NCBI GenBank assembly: GCA_035529015.1
Contig: DATKXP010000329.1
Coordinates: 1-20,921, forward strand
Source of the DNA: JAUVZF01 sp035529015
GTDB lineage: Bacteria; Planctomycetota; Phycisphaerae; FEN-1346
DNA length: 20,921 bases
Direction: 5' to 3'
In this document: piece after piece, positions 6,512 to 14,643 of the stretch
Layout: the number at the start of each line of letters is the position of its first letter
How positions within the stretch are numbered: the first letter of the stretch is position 1
Notes under the pieces: model-generated
Told to the model about the DNA's origin: nothing
What the model saw: the letters and a program-made list of their open reading frames with translations, nothing else
Databases searched by the model: none
Program-made: the position numbers and the translations under genes

Positions 6512-7881
6512 GGCGTATCTCCGTTGGCCGGTTCGGCCATCAGGTCGAGGGGGCTGACGTAGCGTTGTTGGAGACCGGTGGGGAGATCTGTGGCGCCTGC
6601 GTCGCCCTCGTCGCGGACGAGGTGGGTGGTAATGACGAGGACGATCTCTTTTTGGACGATAGATTCCTGGACCTTCTGAAAGACGGGCCCGAGCAGGGGG
6701 AGGTCGCCCAGGAGGGGGACCTTCTCCTTCATCTGGCGGCGGTGCTCCTGCAACAGGCCGCCGATGACCACGGTTTGGCCGTCCTGGATGGCGATGGTGG
6801 TCTTGGCGCGGCGTCGGGTGACGACCGGGAGTGCCTGGACGTGGTCTTCGCCGCCGTTGTCGTTGCCGTCGCGGGTCCAGTCGTGGATGACGTCGGAGAC
6901 CTCGGGTTCGAGCTCGAGGGTGATCTGTCCGTCGGCGCCGATATGGGGTGTCACCTTGAGGCTCACGCCGCTGGTGATGGATTCGAGGCGGTAGTAGGGA
7001 TAAGCGGCATGGCCGCTCAGGAGCGAGAAGTACTTCTCCTGGCCGACGAAGATCTCGGCGGGCTGGCCGTTCATGGCGATGATGCGCGGGTTGGCGAGGA
7101 CCTGTCCCTTCTGGTCCTGGACGATGGCCCGGAGCATGAGGTCCACGTAGATGCCGATGTCGGATGCCTCGTCGTAGGTGATGCTGCCGACGAGGTTCCC
7201 GGCGCCGACGAGCATGCTGCGGTTCTGGTACTGCCAGTCGAGGCCGAGTTGTTTGGCGCCGGCCTCGCTGAGTTCAAAGACGACGGCCTCGACGGCGACC
7301 TGGCCTTGGGGGACGTCGATCAGGTCGATGGCGTCGCGCACGCTTCGGCGCACGGTCTCGGGTCCGCTGACGGCGATCACGTTGTTGACCTCGTCGTAGG
7401 TGATGCACTTCGCCAACGACATGGGCATGAGGGTCTTGACCTGCTTGGCCGAGAGGTGGCGAAGTTTGATGCGGTGCAGTTGGGCCAGCCGCTGGAACAG
7501 GGGCGTCCCCGGCTCGGTGAGGCCGACGATGTAGTAATCGCCCTCGCGGACGAACTGGTAGCCGCCCGACGCGCACAGCCTTTGCAGACACTCCTCCAAA
7601 GGCAGGTCCTTGGCGCCCAGCGAGACGATGCCCTGGACGGTCTGGTCGGCGATGATGGTGGTGCCGGTCTGTGCGGCGATGTCCTGAAGGACTTCGCGCA
7701 GTTCGGCTTCGACCCACAGGTTGTTGACAAGTTTGGATGGTGCGCCGAGGGGTTCGGGGACCGCGGCGGGGTCCTCGGCGCCGACGGCGGGCGCGAGGCC
7801 CACGCCGATCGCCGCGACGACGGCGAGCAGCGCCGGCCACCGGCACGGCGCCCGGCCGGGATGGTCGGGTCGAGGGCTCAT
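6508..7881 (-). CDS. Secretin (type II/III secretion or type IV pilus secretin family)
   Basis: The 457-residue product forms, by family, a multimeric outer-membrane channel. A signal peptide lies at about 14-36 (ending AVGAED). A short N-domain with the STN-like pattern WVEAELREVLQDIAAQTG spans roughly 55-118, and a second N-domain roughly 130-200. The secretin core fills about 215-440. The hallmark VVIGGLL is at 371-377, followed by KVPLLGDLPLLGPVF at about 387-401. It is short for PilQ or GspD, with few N-domains. The ATG overlaps the upstream gene's TGA (ATGA), and its own TGA overlaps the lipoprotein start. No PilMNOP, GspE-type ATPase or inner-membrane platform is in the window, so it may serve a simpler export route. 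Confidence 0.88.
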   Translation of the reverse strand: MSPRPDHPGRAPCRWPALLAVVAAIGVGLAPAVGAEDPAAVPEPLGAPSKLVNNLWVEAELREVLQDIAAQTGTTIIADQTVQGIVSLGAKDLPLEECLQRLCASGGYQFVREGDYYIVGLTEPGTPLFQRLAQLHRIKLRHLSAKQVKTLMPMSLAKCITYDEVNNVIAVSGPETVRRSVRDAIDLIDVPQGQVAVEAVVFELSEAGAKQLGLDWQYQNRSMLVGAGNLVGSITYDEASDIGIYVDLMLRAIVQDQKGQVLANPRIIAMNGQPAEIFVGQEKYFSLLSGHAAYPYYRLESITSGVSLKVTPHIGADGQITLELEPEVSDVIHDWTRDGNDNGGEDHVQALPVVTRRRAKTTIAIQDGQTVVIGGLLQEHRRQMKEKVPLLGDLPLLGPVFQKVQESIVQKEIVLVITTHLVRDEGDAGATDLPTGLQQRYVSPLDLMAEPANGDTP

Positions 7882-9128
7882 CCGGTTCTGCCTTGCACCG
7901 TCAGGTCAATGGGAACCTCGATGCGCGACGGCGCTGCATCGAGGGTGTCGATCTCGAGAACCAGGGTGGTCTCGTGGTGCCCGGCCGCCTCGTCCGGGAC
8001 GCGGACGAACAGATGCAACGTCTTGGACGCGGTGGTGGCCAGCGTGAACGTGTCTGTCCGGATCTGGAACCACGATGCGGGGTTGCGCGCGCCGGAGGGG
8101 TCGGCGACGGTGGCGCGGCACTGGAGGCTGTCGCCGCCCGTGTTGGTGACATCGACTTTGAGCACGCGAAACGTGCCGGCCGGGAGTTTGGCCGCAAGCG
8201 CTTTCGGCTCGACCTTGACGGTTGGGCCGGAGACGGTCGCCGTGACGGCGGCCGCGGCCGCCTTGGCCAGGAGGGCCTCCTGCTCGGCGGTGATCATCAG
8301 CGGGACGCGTGCCTGCGCCTTGGTCCACCCGGACTGGTGATCGAACTCCACGCGCATGGTGTACAGGCCGCACGGAAGCACTTTGGTCAGGGGACACTCG
8401 AACAATCGCGTGTCGCCGGCGAGGACGCTGGGGCGGCGGGTGGTCATCGGGGCCTTGAAGACGGTCCGCCCCTCGGCGTTGCTGATCCGGAGGTGTCCCG
8501 AGGCGTCGAAGCGTGAGCGGCCGGTGTTCTTGAGGACGGCCAGGATGGCGGGCATGGGTGCGGCGTCGGACTTCGGCAGGGCGCCGTCCGGCCCGAGCCA
8601 GCCGACCTCGCAGCGAAGCACCTTGGCCTTCTTCGGGAATGTCCGCCCCTGGACGGTCACGTACACGCCGGACGCGATTCGGTACTCGACCTCCAGCGTG
8701 CCGTGGGTCTGCTTGCGGTCCAGGACGACGACGACGGCGGCGTAGTACTCTCCGGTAGCGGTGTACGGCGCTTTGACCTCGAAGTCGATGCGCTCGGACT
8801 GGTTGGGTTTGAGCGTGACGGCGGCATGGGTTGGGGTGATCCACGCGGTGGCGGAGTCCTCGACGGTTCCGGGCGGCTTCAGGAGCACGGCCCCGCGCTC
8901 GGTGATCTCGAAGTCGGTCACTTGGAGTCGGGCCGACTGGGGGGGCGCGCCCCGCGTGCGTGCCCGGTTGGCCACCGTGACATGGAACGTGGCCGTGCCG
9001 CCCGGTTTGAGCGCGATGTCCTGCTTCAGGGGCGAGACGGTGATGCCGGCCGGCGCCGTTCGGGCTGCCAGGCCGACCGCCGCCGCGGCCACCGCCGCCG
9101 CCATGAGCGCTCGTTGCCGTATGGACAT
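7878..9128 (-). CDS. Exported chaperone-like / DUF916-like beta-sandwich protein
   Basis: A 416-residue exported protein with a signal peptide at about 1-27 (AARTAPAG). The mature start ITVSPLKQDIALKPGGTATF resembles the first strands of PapD-type periplasmic chaperones and of DUF916 proteins. Further Ig-like modules follow around 150-260 and 300-412; the last contains LPAGTFRVLKVDVTNTGGDS. There is no C-terminal membrane anchor. It sits between two secreted beta-rich proteins and the secretin, and the GGAG of its ribosome site directly follows the stop of the upstream subunit gene. By analogy I infer that it binds or escorts those subunits to the surface. The similarity is by pattern only, so the family name is provisional. 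Confidence 0.6.
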   Translation of the reverse strand: MSIRQRALMAAAVAAAAVGLAARTAPAGITVSPLKQDIALKPGGTATFHVTVANRARTRGAPPQSARLQVTDFEITERGAVLLKPPGTVEDSATAWITPTHAAVTLKPNQSERIDFEVKAPYTATGEYYAAVVVVLDRKQTHGTLEVEYRIASGVYVTVQGRTFPKKAKVLRCEVGWLGPDGALPKSDAAPMPAILAVLKNTGRSRFDASGHLRISNAEGRTVFKAPMTTRRPSVLAGDTRLFECPLTKVLPCGLYTMRVEFDHQSGWTKAQARVPLMITAEQEALLAKAAAAAVTATVSGPTVKVEPKALAAKLPAGTFRVLKVDVTNTGGDSLQCRATVADPSGARNPASWFQIRTDTFTLATTASKTLHLFVRVPDEAAGHHETTLVLEIDTLDAAPSRIEVPIDLTVQGRTG

Positions 9129-9140
9129 GCCCCGCGCTCC

Positions 9141-9614
9141 TTACCACGTGACCGTCAGGACGATCGACGCGGTGTAGGTGCCTGCGTCGTTGGCTCGCGT
9201 CGGCGCCGCTTCACCTTGGACGTGGAAGGTGATGTCCGAGGGGCCGACCCCCTGGACGCTGTAGGACCGCGCCGGCAAAATAAACTGTGCGGCGGCCACC
9301 CAGTCGGCGTCGGACGATGCCCCCAGTGCGGCCCCGGTGAGTTTGTAACTCGTGGCGAGGGTATCGCCGGTGGTCTGGTGGGTCAGGAATTCGTCGCCGG
9401 GCTGGACGGTGGAGGCCTGGATCGCGGCGTCACCGTCGTGGTCGAGCACCAGGATGATGGCGTCCGTGCAGGTCTGGCCGAGGCCGGTGATGTGGGGGGA
9501 CGCGGTGGCGGTATACTCCGTCTCCGCCCAGCCGGTGATGGCTGACGCCGAACCACATGCTGCGCCTACAGCGGCGGCCGCAGTCGCGAGGACTGCCAGT
9601 GCCCTGAGTTCCAC
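9141..9614 (-). CDS. Secreted beta-rich subunit-like protein 2
   Basis: A 157-residue protein when started at the GTG at 9614, which gives MELRALAVLATAAAAVG and a normal signal peptide ending GSASA. A TTG further up at 9701 stays in frame but would add an unlikely hydrophilic leader. The mature part is beta-prone (ITGWAETEYTATASP) and ends AGTYTASIVLTVTW. The same closing pattern (AGDYTAGLTITATW) is found in the neighbour at 10006-10557. Spore coat U-like and fimbrial subunits often end in this kind of edge strand, so a fibre or coat subunit role is plausible but not proven. The stop is followed at once by the ribosome site of the chaperone-like gene. Confidence 0.6.
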   Translation of the reverse strand: MELRALAVLATAAAAVGAACGSASAITGWAETEYTATASPHITGLGQTCTDAIILVLDHDGDAAIQASTVQPGDEFLTHQTTGDTLATSYKLTGAALGASSDADWVAAAQFILPARSYSVQGVGPSDITFHVQGEAAPTRANDAGTYTASIVLTVTW

Positions 9615-9691
9615 AACTTCCGCCCCGTCGGCGCATATCCGGGGAGCGTGATGCGATGACCATCCTATTTGTCGGCAAAACAGGTCACCAT

Positions 9692-9714
9692 TCTTCGGCA
9701 ATGTTTTCGCTTGC
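9692..9714 (-). promoter_or_regulatory. Weak promoter-like element upstream of subunit 2
   Basis: On the minus strand GCAAG, 9-12 bases, then GCCGAAGAAT echoes the element before subunit 1 (GCAAG, 12 bases, CCGATGAAT). The TAAA part of the -35 is missing. It may be a weakened copy of the same promoter type, about 75 bases before the GTG. Confidence 0.25.
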
Positions 9715-10005
9715 GGGCCCGAACGCCCCTGGCGCTATGAAAAAGGGGGTCCACGGCCATGGCAACTTGGCGTCAAAGGCCGAAACGCCCGCCCTGAGCG
9801 GATCCCGGGCGCCTGGTCAGAAAGGCCTTGGCGGGAGGCGATGGGGCGATCCGTGCGGGGACTGGCCGGCTGGACCGTGTCCCGATACGCAACGGGCGAC
9901 GTGGGGCGCCGGGCGTGTGCCCTGCGTCCCGCGTCGCCCGCGTTGGCGCACGGACCGGTTGTGGCGTGGCTCCGGGCGGCCGGCGTCGGCGCGCCCGTGA
10001 GCCGG
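9715..10005. other. Spacer between the two subunit genes
   Basis: About 290 bases with no gene I can support. The plus-strand frames through here are antisense shadows. I see no repeat and no clear terminator. It may carry the separate promoter of the 9141-9614 gene. Confidence 0.4.
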
Positions 10006-10557
10006 TTACCACGTGGCGGTGATGGTCAGACCGGCCGTATAATCGCCTGCGTCGTCGGCCGCAACGTCATCGGATTCGGCCTGGACGAGCAGGCTGAGCG
10101 CATACGACCCGTCGCCGGAGACATGCGTCACGGTGTAGGTGTTGCCGGCGTTGAAGAACTCGCCGACGCCTGCTCCTGCGAGTTTGTAGGCGGCGTCCGG
10201 CACGGTCACATCGCCCCGCATCTGATAGGACGTGGTGAGCGTGTCGGCGGCGGCGCCTGTGGTCAGGATACCGCTGTTGGCGCCGGCAACCTGGGACAGC
10301 GTCACGGTGGCGTTGGCGTAGAGCGTCATGGCCTTCGTGACGGTCAGATCCTCGCCGACCTGGTTAATCGTGGTGCCGTCCACGCTGCCGGTCCAGTCGC
10401 CCGCGGCGATGACTGGGGCGGCGTCTTCCCATTCGGCAAAGGAATCGACCGTTGCCGTCATGCTGACGACCGTGTCGTCAGTTGCCGCCCATGCGGTTAA
10501 GGACAGGAGCAGCAACGCCCCTAGAGAAACACCAATTGCCGTTACCCCTCGCAACAT
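10006..10557 (-). CDS. Secreted beta-rich subunit-like protein 1
   Basis: A 183-residue exported protein. The ATG at 10557 is preceded by AAGGGGA, and residues 1-25 form a signal peptide ending TAWAA. The mature part alternates short hydrophobic and polar residues typical of beta structure (DTVVSMTATVDSFAEWED). It closes with AGDYTAGLTITATW, shared in pattern with the gene at 9141. There is no Cys in the mature part and no type IV prepilin motif, so it is not a standard pilin. It is the first gene of the leftward secretin locus and has its own promoter-like site and leader hairpin. A fibre, coat or adhesin subunit is the most likely role. Confidence 0.65.
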   Translation of the reverse strand: MLRGVTAIGVSLGALLLLSLTAWAATDDTVVSMTATVDSFAEWEDAAPVIAAGDWTGSVDGTTINQVGEDLTVTKAMTLYANATVTLSQVAGANSGILTTGAAADTLTTSYQMRGDVTVPDAAYKLAGAGVGEFFNAGNTYTVTHVSGDGSYALSLLVQAESDDVAADDAGDYTAGLTITATW

Positions 10558-10581
10558 GACTGATTCCCCTTATTTGTGGCC

Positions 10582-10610
10582 GTGCGCGAAAGCGGCGCCG
10601 CTCCGCGCAC
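10582..10610. other. Strong leader hairpin upstream of subunit 1
   Basis: GTGCGCG at 10582-10588 pairs with CGCGCAC at 10604-10610, and inside it AGCG pairs with CGCT around a GCGC loop. The hairpin lies between the putative promoter and the ribosome site, about 25 bases before the start codon on the minus strand. It could stabilise the message or modulate translation. There is no T run, so it is not a classical terminator. Confidence 0.5.
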
Positions 10611-10630
10611 AGGTCCGTGTCCGCGGGTAT

Positions 10631-10658
10631 TCATCGGTCCCCGAGGGCACTTGCTTTA
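10631..10658 (-). promoter_or_regulatory. Sigma-28-like promoter of the secretin locus
   Basis: The minus strand reads TAAAGCAA, 12 bases, ACCGATGA. The flagellar/developmental sigma-28 class consensus is TAAAGTTT, about 11 bases, GCCGATAA. Six of eight bases match in each box. It lies about 75 bases upstream of the start of subunit 1, with a leader hairpin in between. CCTAAA is repeated 16 bases further upstream. The assignment is by eye; no sigma factor gene is visible. Confidence 0.4.
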
Positions 10659-11027
10659 GGCATTCCCAAGTTTAGGTGAGAACGCGTCGGTGTCAAAGCG
10701 CCTGGGGCCTTTTCAACGTGCCGCTCTATGAGAACTGATATAAGCCCTTGTCCTGAAAAGAGTTAGAGCAAGACCATCGGAGACCGCCGGACGCCCGATA
10801 CCCGGAAATGCTGCTACGGACCCCAGGAAATCCGGGCGAAAAACCTGTGGCGCCATGGCGGTTGGCGTCTGGTGCCGCGTGCCGGCGTTCTTCCCATCGT
10901 CCACGCGGGCGTGCGTGGATGTGGCTGGAGTTCGGTGCGCGGCATGGCCGATGACTAAGCGCTTCGACGTAACGTTGTGCGCCGTGGATCTGTGCACCCG
11001 GCGCGCATCAACGTCTGGGGGCCGCTG
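10659..11027. other. Divergent intergenic region
   Basis: The spacer separates the leftward secretin locus from the rightward acetyltransferase. The long minus-strand frame covering 10713-11795 is antisense to the acetyltransferase and lacks family features. I see no further repeat. The acetyltransferase promoter was not recognised. Confidence 0.4.
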
Positions 11028-11816
11028 ATGACGGATTCGCAACCGAAGGGCAAACACAAGCGGCACGAGGTCATGTGCCGCGTGCTGGCCAACTCGGTCG
11101 TCACCCAGTTGGCCGGTTCCGGGTGCAGTTTCGCCCAACTGCTCGAATTCGGCGGCGAGGTCCTGGCCTGCATCAACCGGCAGTCGGGCGGCAGGGGGAC
11201 GGCGGGCGACGGCAACACCGGCGCAGGCGACGACCTGCACGTGGTGCCCTACCGCCTCGAGCCCGCCGCGGATGACCGCCACACGGTCCACGGCCCGCGC
11301 GTCAGGCTGCGGCCCATTGAGGATGGCGACGCGGAACTCCTCGATGCCTGGAGCCGGGACGACCTGATCAGGCATACCTTCAGCCGCGGCCTGCTCGAGG
11401 AACTGTGCGGCCACGCATCGCTCGCGTCGCTCCGGGACGGTCGGCGGGATTTCATCGTGTGCGACGAGCAGGGGCGCGGCATCGGCCTGGTCTGCCTCTT
11501 TCACATCGACACGGCGGTCGGCCAGGCCGAGATCGCGAAACTCCTGGGCGACCCCAATGCACGCGGCAAGGGGTATGCCAAGGAGGCCACCAGCCTGCTC
11601 CTGGGGTACGCCTTCGACGAGTTGAGGCTGAAGCGGATCTATCTGCGGACGGCGGGCCTGAACATCCCGAACGTGCGGCTGAATGAGAAACTGGGCTTCC
11701 GGTTCGAGGGGATCCTGCGGCAGGCGGCCGCCCTGGACGGGAAGCCGGTTGACGTGGTCATCATGTCGATCCTGGCCGAGGAGTTCCTGCAACACTATCG
11801 GCTGGAGAAGGGGTGA
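11028..11816 (+). CDS. GNAT-family N-acetyltransferase (RimJ/RimL-like) with N-terminal extension
   Basis: A 262-residue protein that by family transfers an acetyl group from acetyl-CoA to an amine. The GNAT domain starts near 90 (GPRVRLRPIEDGDAELL). It has the acetyl-CoA loop RGKGYAKEA at 179-187, then AGLNIPNVRLNEKLGFRFEG at 209-228, typical of the RimJ/RimL group. The first about 85 residues (MCRVLANSVVTQLAGSGCS onward) are outside the domain and unfamiliar. The ATG at 11028 follows CTGGGGG; an upstream ATG-free extension to 10977 is possible but less likely. Substrate unknown. It is convergent with the MFS-HEAT gene and followed by the structured 124-base repeat. Confidence 0.75.
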   Translation: MTDSQPKGKHKRHEVMCRVLANSVVTQLAGSGCSFAQLLEFGGEVLACINRQSGGRGTAGDGNTGAGDDLHVVPYRLEPAADDRHTVHGPRVRLRPIEDGDAELLDAWSRDDLIRHTFSRGLLEELCGHASLASLRDGRRDFIVCDEQGRGIGLVCLFHIDTAVGQAEIAKLLGDPNARGKGYAKEATSLLLGYAFDELRLKRIYLRTAGLNIPNVRLNEKLGFRFEGILRQAAALDGKPVDVVIMSILAEEFLQHYRLEKG

Positions 11817-11847
11817 CCGGGCGGCGTCCGTTTGCCGGCGAACCTCG

Positions 11848-11971
11848 TCCTACAACGCTACTTCGCCTTTTTGTCCGCCTGGTGGCCTTCCCAGGCCACC
11901 AGGAACAGGCATGAACTGCATTCGCGGCGGCCTGGGAAGGCCGCCGCGCGGAACGTAGCGTAGTCGTACTA
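11848..11971. repeat. 124-base structured repeat, copy 1
   Basis: The element starts TCCTACAACGCTACTTCGCC and ends GTAGCGTAGTCGTACTA. Two hairpins sit inside: 11878-11903 (11 bp, loop TCCC) and 11924-11947 (10 bp, loop GGGA). Their loops are complementary and the outer ends pair as well, so the whole is an imperfect palindrome. A direct copy at 14383-14506 matches at 116 of 124 positions. The last three bases provide the TAG stop of the MFS-HEAT gene. It is probably a non-autonomous mobile repeat of REP or MITE type. Confidence 0.75.
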
Positions 11972-14368
11972 GATCGGGCGCCGGCCGGGGGGCAGCCGGT
12001 AGACGCTCAGAAAGTAGAGGGCGAGCAGGGCGTCGATGTGCAGCAGTTCCTCGTCGTCGATGGTTGCCATGCGGCGTCGGGTTTCCTGGACGAACCAGTA
12101 CCCCAGCCCCAGCCGCACGTCCTGACCGAAGGCGAAGTCCAGCGCCACCTCGTCCTCACACTCCCTCCCGATGACCAGGCCGACGAGGCTGCGGATGTGT
12201 GGAGCGAGCCCCTCGATGGCCGGCCGGTACGACCCGCCTTCCATCAGGCCGCGGAGGCGCTGAAGGTCGTGCTCGATCTCCTTGAGCAGCCCGCGCTCCG
12301 CCTTGTCGGCAAGAGGCCGGAACGAGCGGACGGCCCGTCTGGCGGAGCGGGTCAGCCGGCCGAGCCCCGCACCGTGCTGGGTCGTCTCGCCCGTCAGGTA
12401 GGCGTAGAACTCGCCGGGCTCGCCCAGGAGGTTGCCCATGGCGATGGCCAGTTGCCGCCTGAGGACCGGATTGGTCGTCTCGTGCATTCGGGGCAGGATG
12501 TCCATGGCGGCTTCGAGGATGCCGTGCTTGGAGATGGCCTCGGCTCCGCTGGCGAAGACGCGCTCGGTCCGCGGCTCGTCCAGCAGGCCCCTCAGGCGTC
12601 GGCGGGAGGGGCTGTCGCCGATGGCCCCCAGTGCCTGTGCGGCGGCCTCCTGGAGTTCCTCGCTGCCGCTCGTGAGCACCTCGGTCAGCGCCGGCACGGC
12701 GCGCGGATGGCCGATCTGACCGAGCGACCGCGCCGCCTCCTGCCGGATCGTTGAGTCGGGGTCGCGGAGCTGATCGACAAGAGCGTCCACGGCCTCATAG
12801 GAGCCGATGCGCCCCAGGGCGCGGGCCGCTTCTTCGCGGACTTCCTGGTCCGGGTCGTCCAGCCGCTGGAGGACGTCCTCGGTGGCGACGTGGCTGCTGG
12901 CGCCGTCCATCGTTCTCAGGGCACGGGCCGTCCGCGAGGAACTGGTGCGGCCGGTAATGACGTTCAGGTTTCGGAACGTTCGGAAGATGCCGGGTGTGGC
13001 CAGCAGCGACACGACGAAACCGACCGGCCGCTCGCGCCCCCGGCGAATGCGGCTCAGCAGGAGAATGGACGGCACGAGCAGCGCGAACGACACCGCCGCC
13101 ACGACGTGGATACTGCCGACCGGAATCCCCCACAGGTCCGTCCGGAAGGCGCTGACGGCGTCCTTGAGGCGGCCGCCGAGGATCGACCCGCCGGCCGCTA
13201 TCACCCCCACCACCACGCTGTGCCAGGCGATGTAGGCCGTGCGGTTGCGGCGCGGCGTCAGCGTCAGCATCATCGTGCCGACGCCGTTCCAGTAGCCCGG
13301 ACTGAGCAGCCCCCCGACCAGGGCCACGACGGGAAGGATGTACACGTAGTTGTTGGGCGTCAGCAGGAGGTATCCGACCCATGCGGCGGGAAACATGGCG
13401 CCCAGGATGACGATGGGCTTGCGTCCGAAGCGGTCCATCAGGATGCCCCACGCGGGAACCGTGGCGATCCAGACGGTCTGGCTGATGGCGAACATGATGC
13501 CCAGCCAGGTGTTCGGCGCGCCGATGCCGCCCTTGGCGACGTCGGCGGTGATGTAGGGGGCCACAAACGGGCCGAAGATGCTGGTCGAAAAGGTGAACAG
13601 GCCGATCGCCGCGCTGAACCGCATGAAGTCTCTGGCCCGGAGCGGCTCGACGAACTCGCGCCAGCCGATGCGGGGCTCGTCGGAGCGCGGCCGGGGCTCG
13701 GGGATGAACGCATGCAGGAGGATGTCGAGGATGCCCAGCGTGCCGCCCACCCCGAAGACGACGGCGTACACGTACAGCGTGTCGGCGGTCTTCAGATAGT
13801 CGAGCGAGACCTGGATGCCGAAGAACCAGAGCATGTTGATGAAGTGGACGACGGCGCTGCGCCGGCCGAAGAACGTGCCGCGAATCGATTCGGGCACCAG
13901 GTCGGCCATCCACGACCACCATCCGGCGGCGCTGACCGTCGTCAGGGCGAAACTGATGCCCATCGAGACCATGATGATCCGGACCGCCAGGGCCGTGTCG
14001 CCGCCGCGGGCCGAGTAAATGGCCACCCCCGCCAGCACGTAGCCGAGACCCCGGTGCAGAAGATGCGAGATGACCCAGAACCGTTTCCGGGAGTTCAGCC
14101 AGCCGTAGATCAGAATGGCCACCAGGTGGAGCGGCGCGATGAACTGGCCGAGCGCGACCAGCAGACCCAATTCGGTGTCGGTGGCGCCGAGGTGGTTCCG
14201 GAAGAAAACCTGCATGACCTGCTGGGCGGAACAGACGGCGTACCACGCCATGCCCATGGCGCCGGCGGCGATGTTCAGGCGCATCGCCCGCCTCAGGCGG
14301 CTCGGCGTGATCGGGAGACCGTCCGTGTCGAGAGGCGAGGCGACGTCGTGGTTGCTTGAGACCTGCAT
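11969..14368 (-). CDS. MFS transporter fused to C-terminal HEAT repeats
   Basis: The 799-residue protein has an N-terminal major facilitator domain (about 30-445) with roughly 12 hydrophobic segments. The mid-protein MFS signature GILMDRFGRKP is at 308-318. A basic linker leads to PBS-lyase-type HEAT repeats at about 497-600, such as DPDQEVREEAARALGRIG and DPDSTIRQEAARSLGQIG. A helical tail of about 200 residues follows. The MFS part probably moves a small solute across the inner membrane; the HEAT part should lie in the cytoplasm as a partner-binding or gating surface. I chose the ATG at 14368; a GTG at 14377 would add three residues. The stop codon lies in the terminal base triplet of a repeat element, so the 3' end may have been set by its insertion. 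Confidence 0.82.
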   Translation of the reverse strand: MQVSSNHDVASPLDTDGLPITPSRLRRAMRLNIAAGAMGMAWYAVCSAQQVMQVFFRNHLGATDTELGLLVALGQFIAPLHLVAILIYGWLNSRKRFWVISHLLHRGLGYVLAGVAIYSARGGDTALAVRIIMVSMGISFALTTVSAAGWWSWMADLVPESIRGTFFGRRSAVVHFINMLWFFGIQVSLDYLKTADTLYVYAVVFGVGGTLGILDILLHAFIPEPRPRSDEPRIGWREFVEPLRARDFMRFSAAIGLFTFSTSIFGPFVAPYITADVAKGGIGAPNTWLGIMFAISQTVWIATVPAWGILMDRFGRKPIVILGAMFPAAWVGYLLLTPNNYVYILPVVALVGGLLSPGYWNGVGTMMLTLTPRRNRTAYIAWHSVVVGVIAAGGSILGGRLKDAVSAFRTDLWGIPVGSIHVVAAVSFALLVPSILLLSRIRRGRERPVGFVVSLLATPGIFRTFRNLNVITGRTSSSRTARALRTMDGASSHVATEDVLQRLDDPDQEVREEAARALGRIGSYEAVDALVDQLRDPDSTIRQEAARSLGQIGHPRAVPALTEVLTSGSEELQEAAAQALGAIGDSPSRRRLRGLLDEPRTERVFASGAEAISKHGILEAAMDILPRMHETTNPVLRRQLAIAMGNLLGEPGEFYAYLTGETTQHGAGLGRLTRSARRAVRSFRPLADKAERGLLKEIEHDLQRLRGLMEGGSYRPAIEGLAPHIRSLVGLVIGRECEDEVALDFAFGQDVRLGLGYWFVQETRRRMATIDDEELLHIDALLALYFLSVYRLPPGRRPI

Positions 14369-14382
14369 TCGTAACACTCTAA

Positions 14383-14506
14383 TCCTACAACGCCACTTCG
14401 CCTTGTTGTCCGCCTGGTGGCCTTCCCAGGCCGCCAGGAACAGGCGTAAACTGCGTTCGCGGCGGCCTGGGAAGGCCGCCGCGCGGAACGTGGCGTAGTC
14501 GTGCTA
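14383..14506. repeat. 124-base structured repeat, copy 2
   Basis: A direct copy of 11848-11971 with 8 differences. A change from CGCTAC to CGCCAC at the left end is matched by GTAGCG to GTGGCG at the right end, so base pairing is preserved. It starts 15 bases before the start codon of the MFS-HEAT gene, in its leader. Confidence 0.75.
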
Positions 14507-14643
14507 AACGAACGCCCGGACGGTGAGCGGCGCGAGACGCTGAGGCCCACGCGCTCCCCTTCGGGTCGCGGTTAAAAGCGCGGCGGCTGCACCCACGGGC
14601 GGGTGGCGATCCTCCCGCGCGCCAGACACGGCCCCTGCGCCGC

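Noticed and set aside
9614..9800. Cyclic-di-GMP-type riboswitch before subunit gene 2
   Set aside because: I looked for the conserved GEMM core and tetraloop receptor pattern and did not find them.
10713..11795. Minus-strand open frame of 360 codons
   Set aside because: It is antisense to the acetyltransferase, whose plus-strand frame has clear GNAT motifs.
12890..14359. Plus-strand open frame of 489 codons
   Set aside because: It is antisense to the MFS-HEAT gene, is His/Asp/Arg-rich and lacks any domain.
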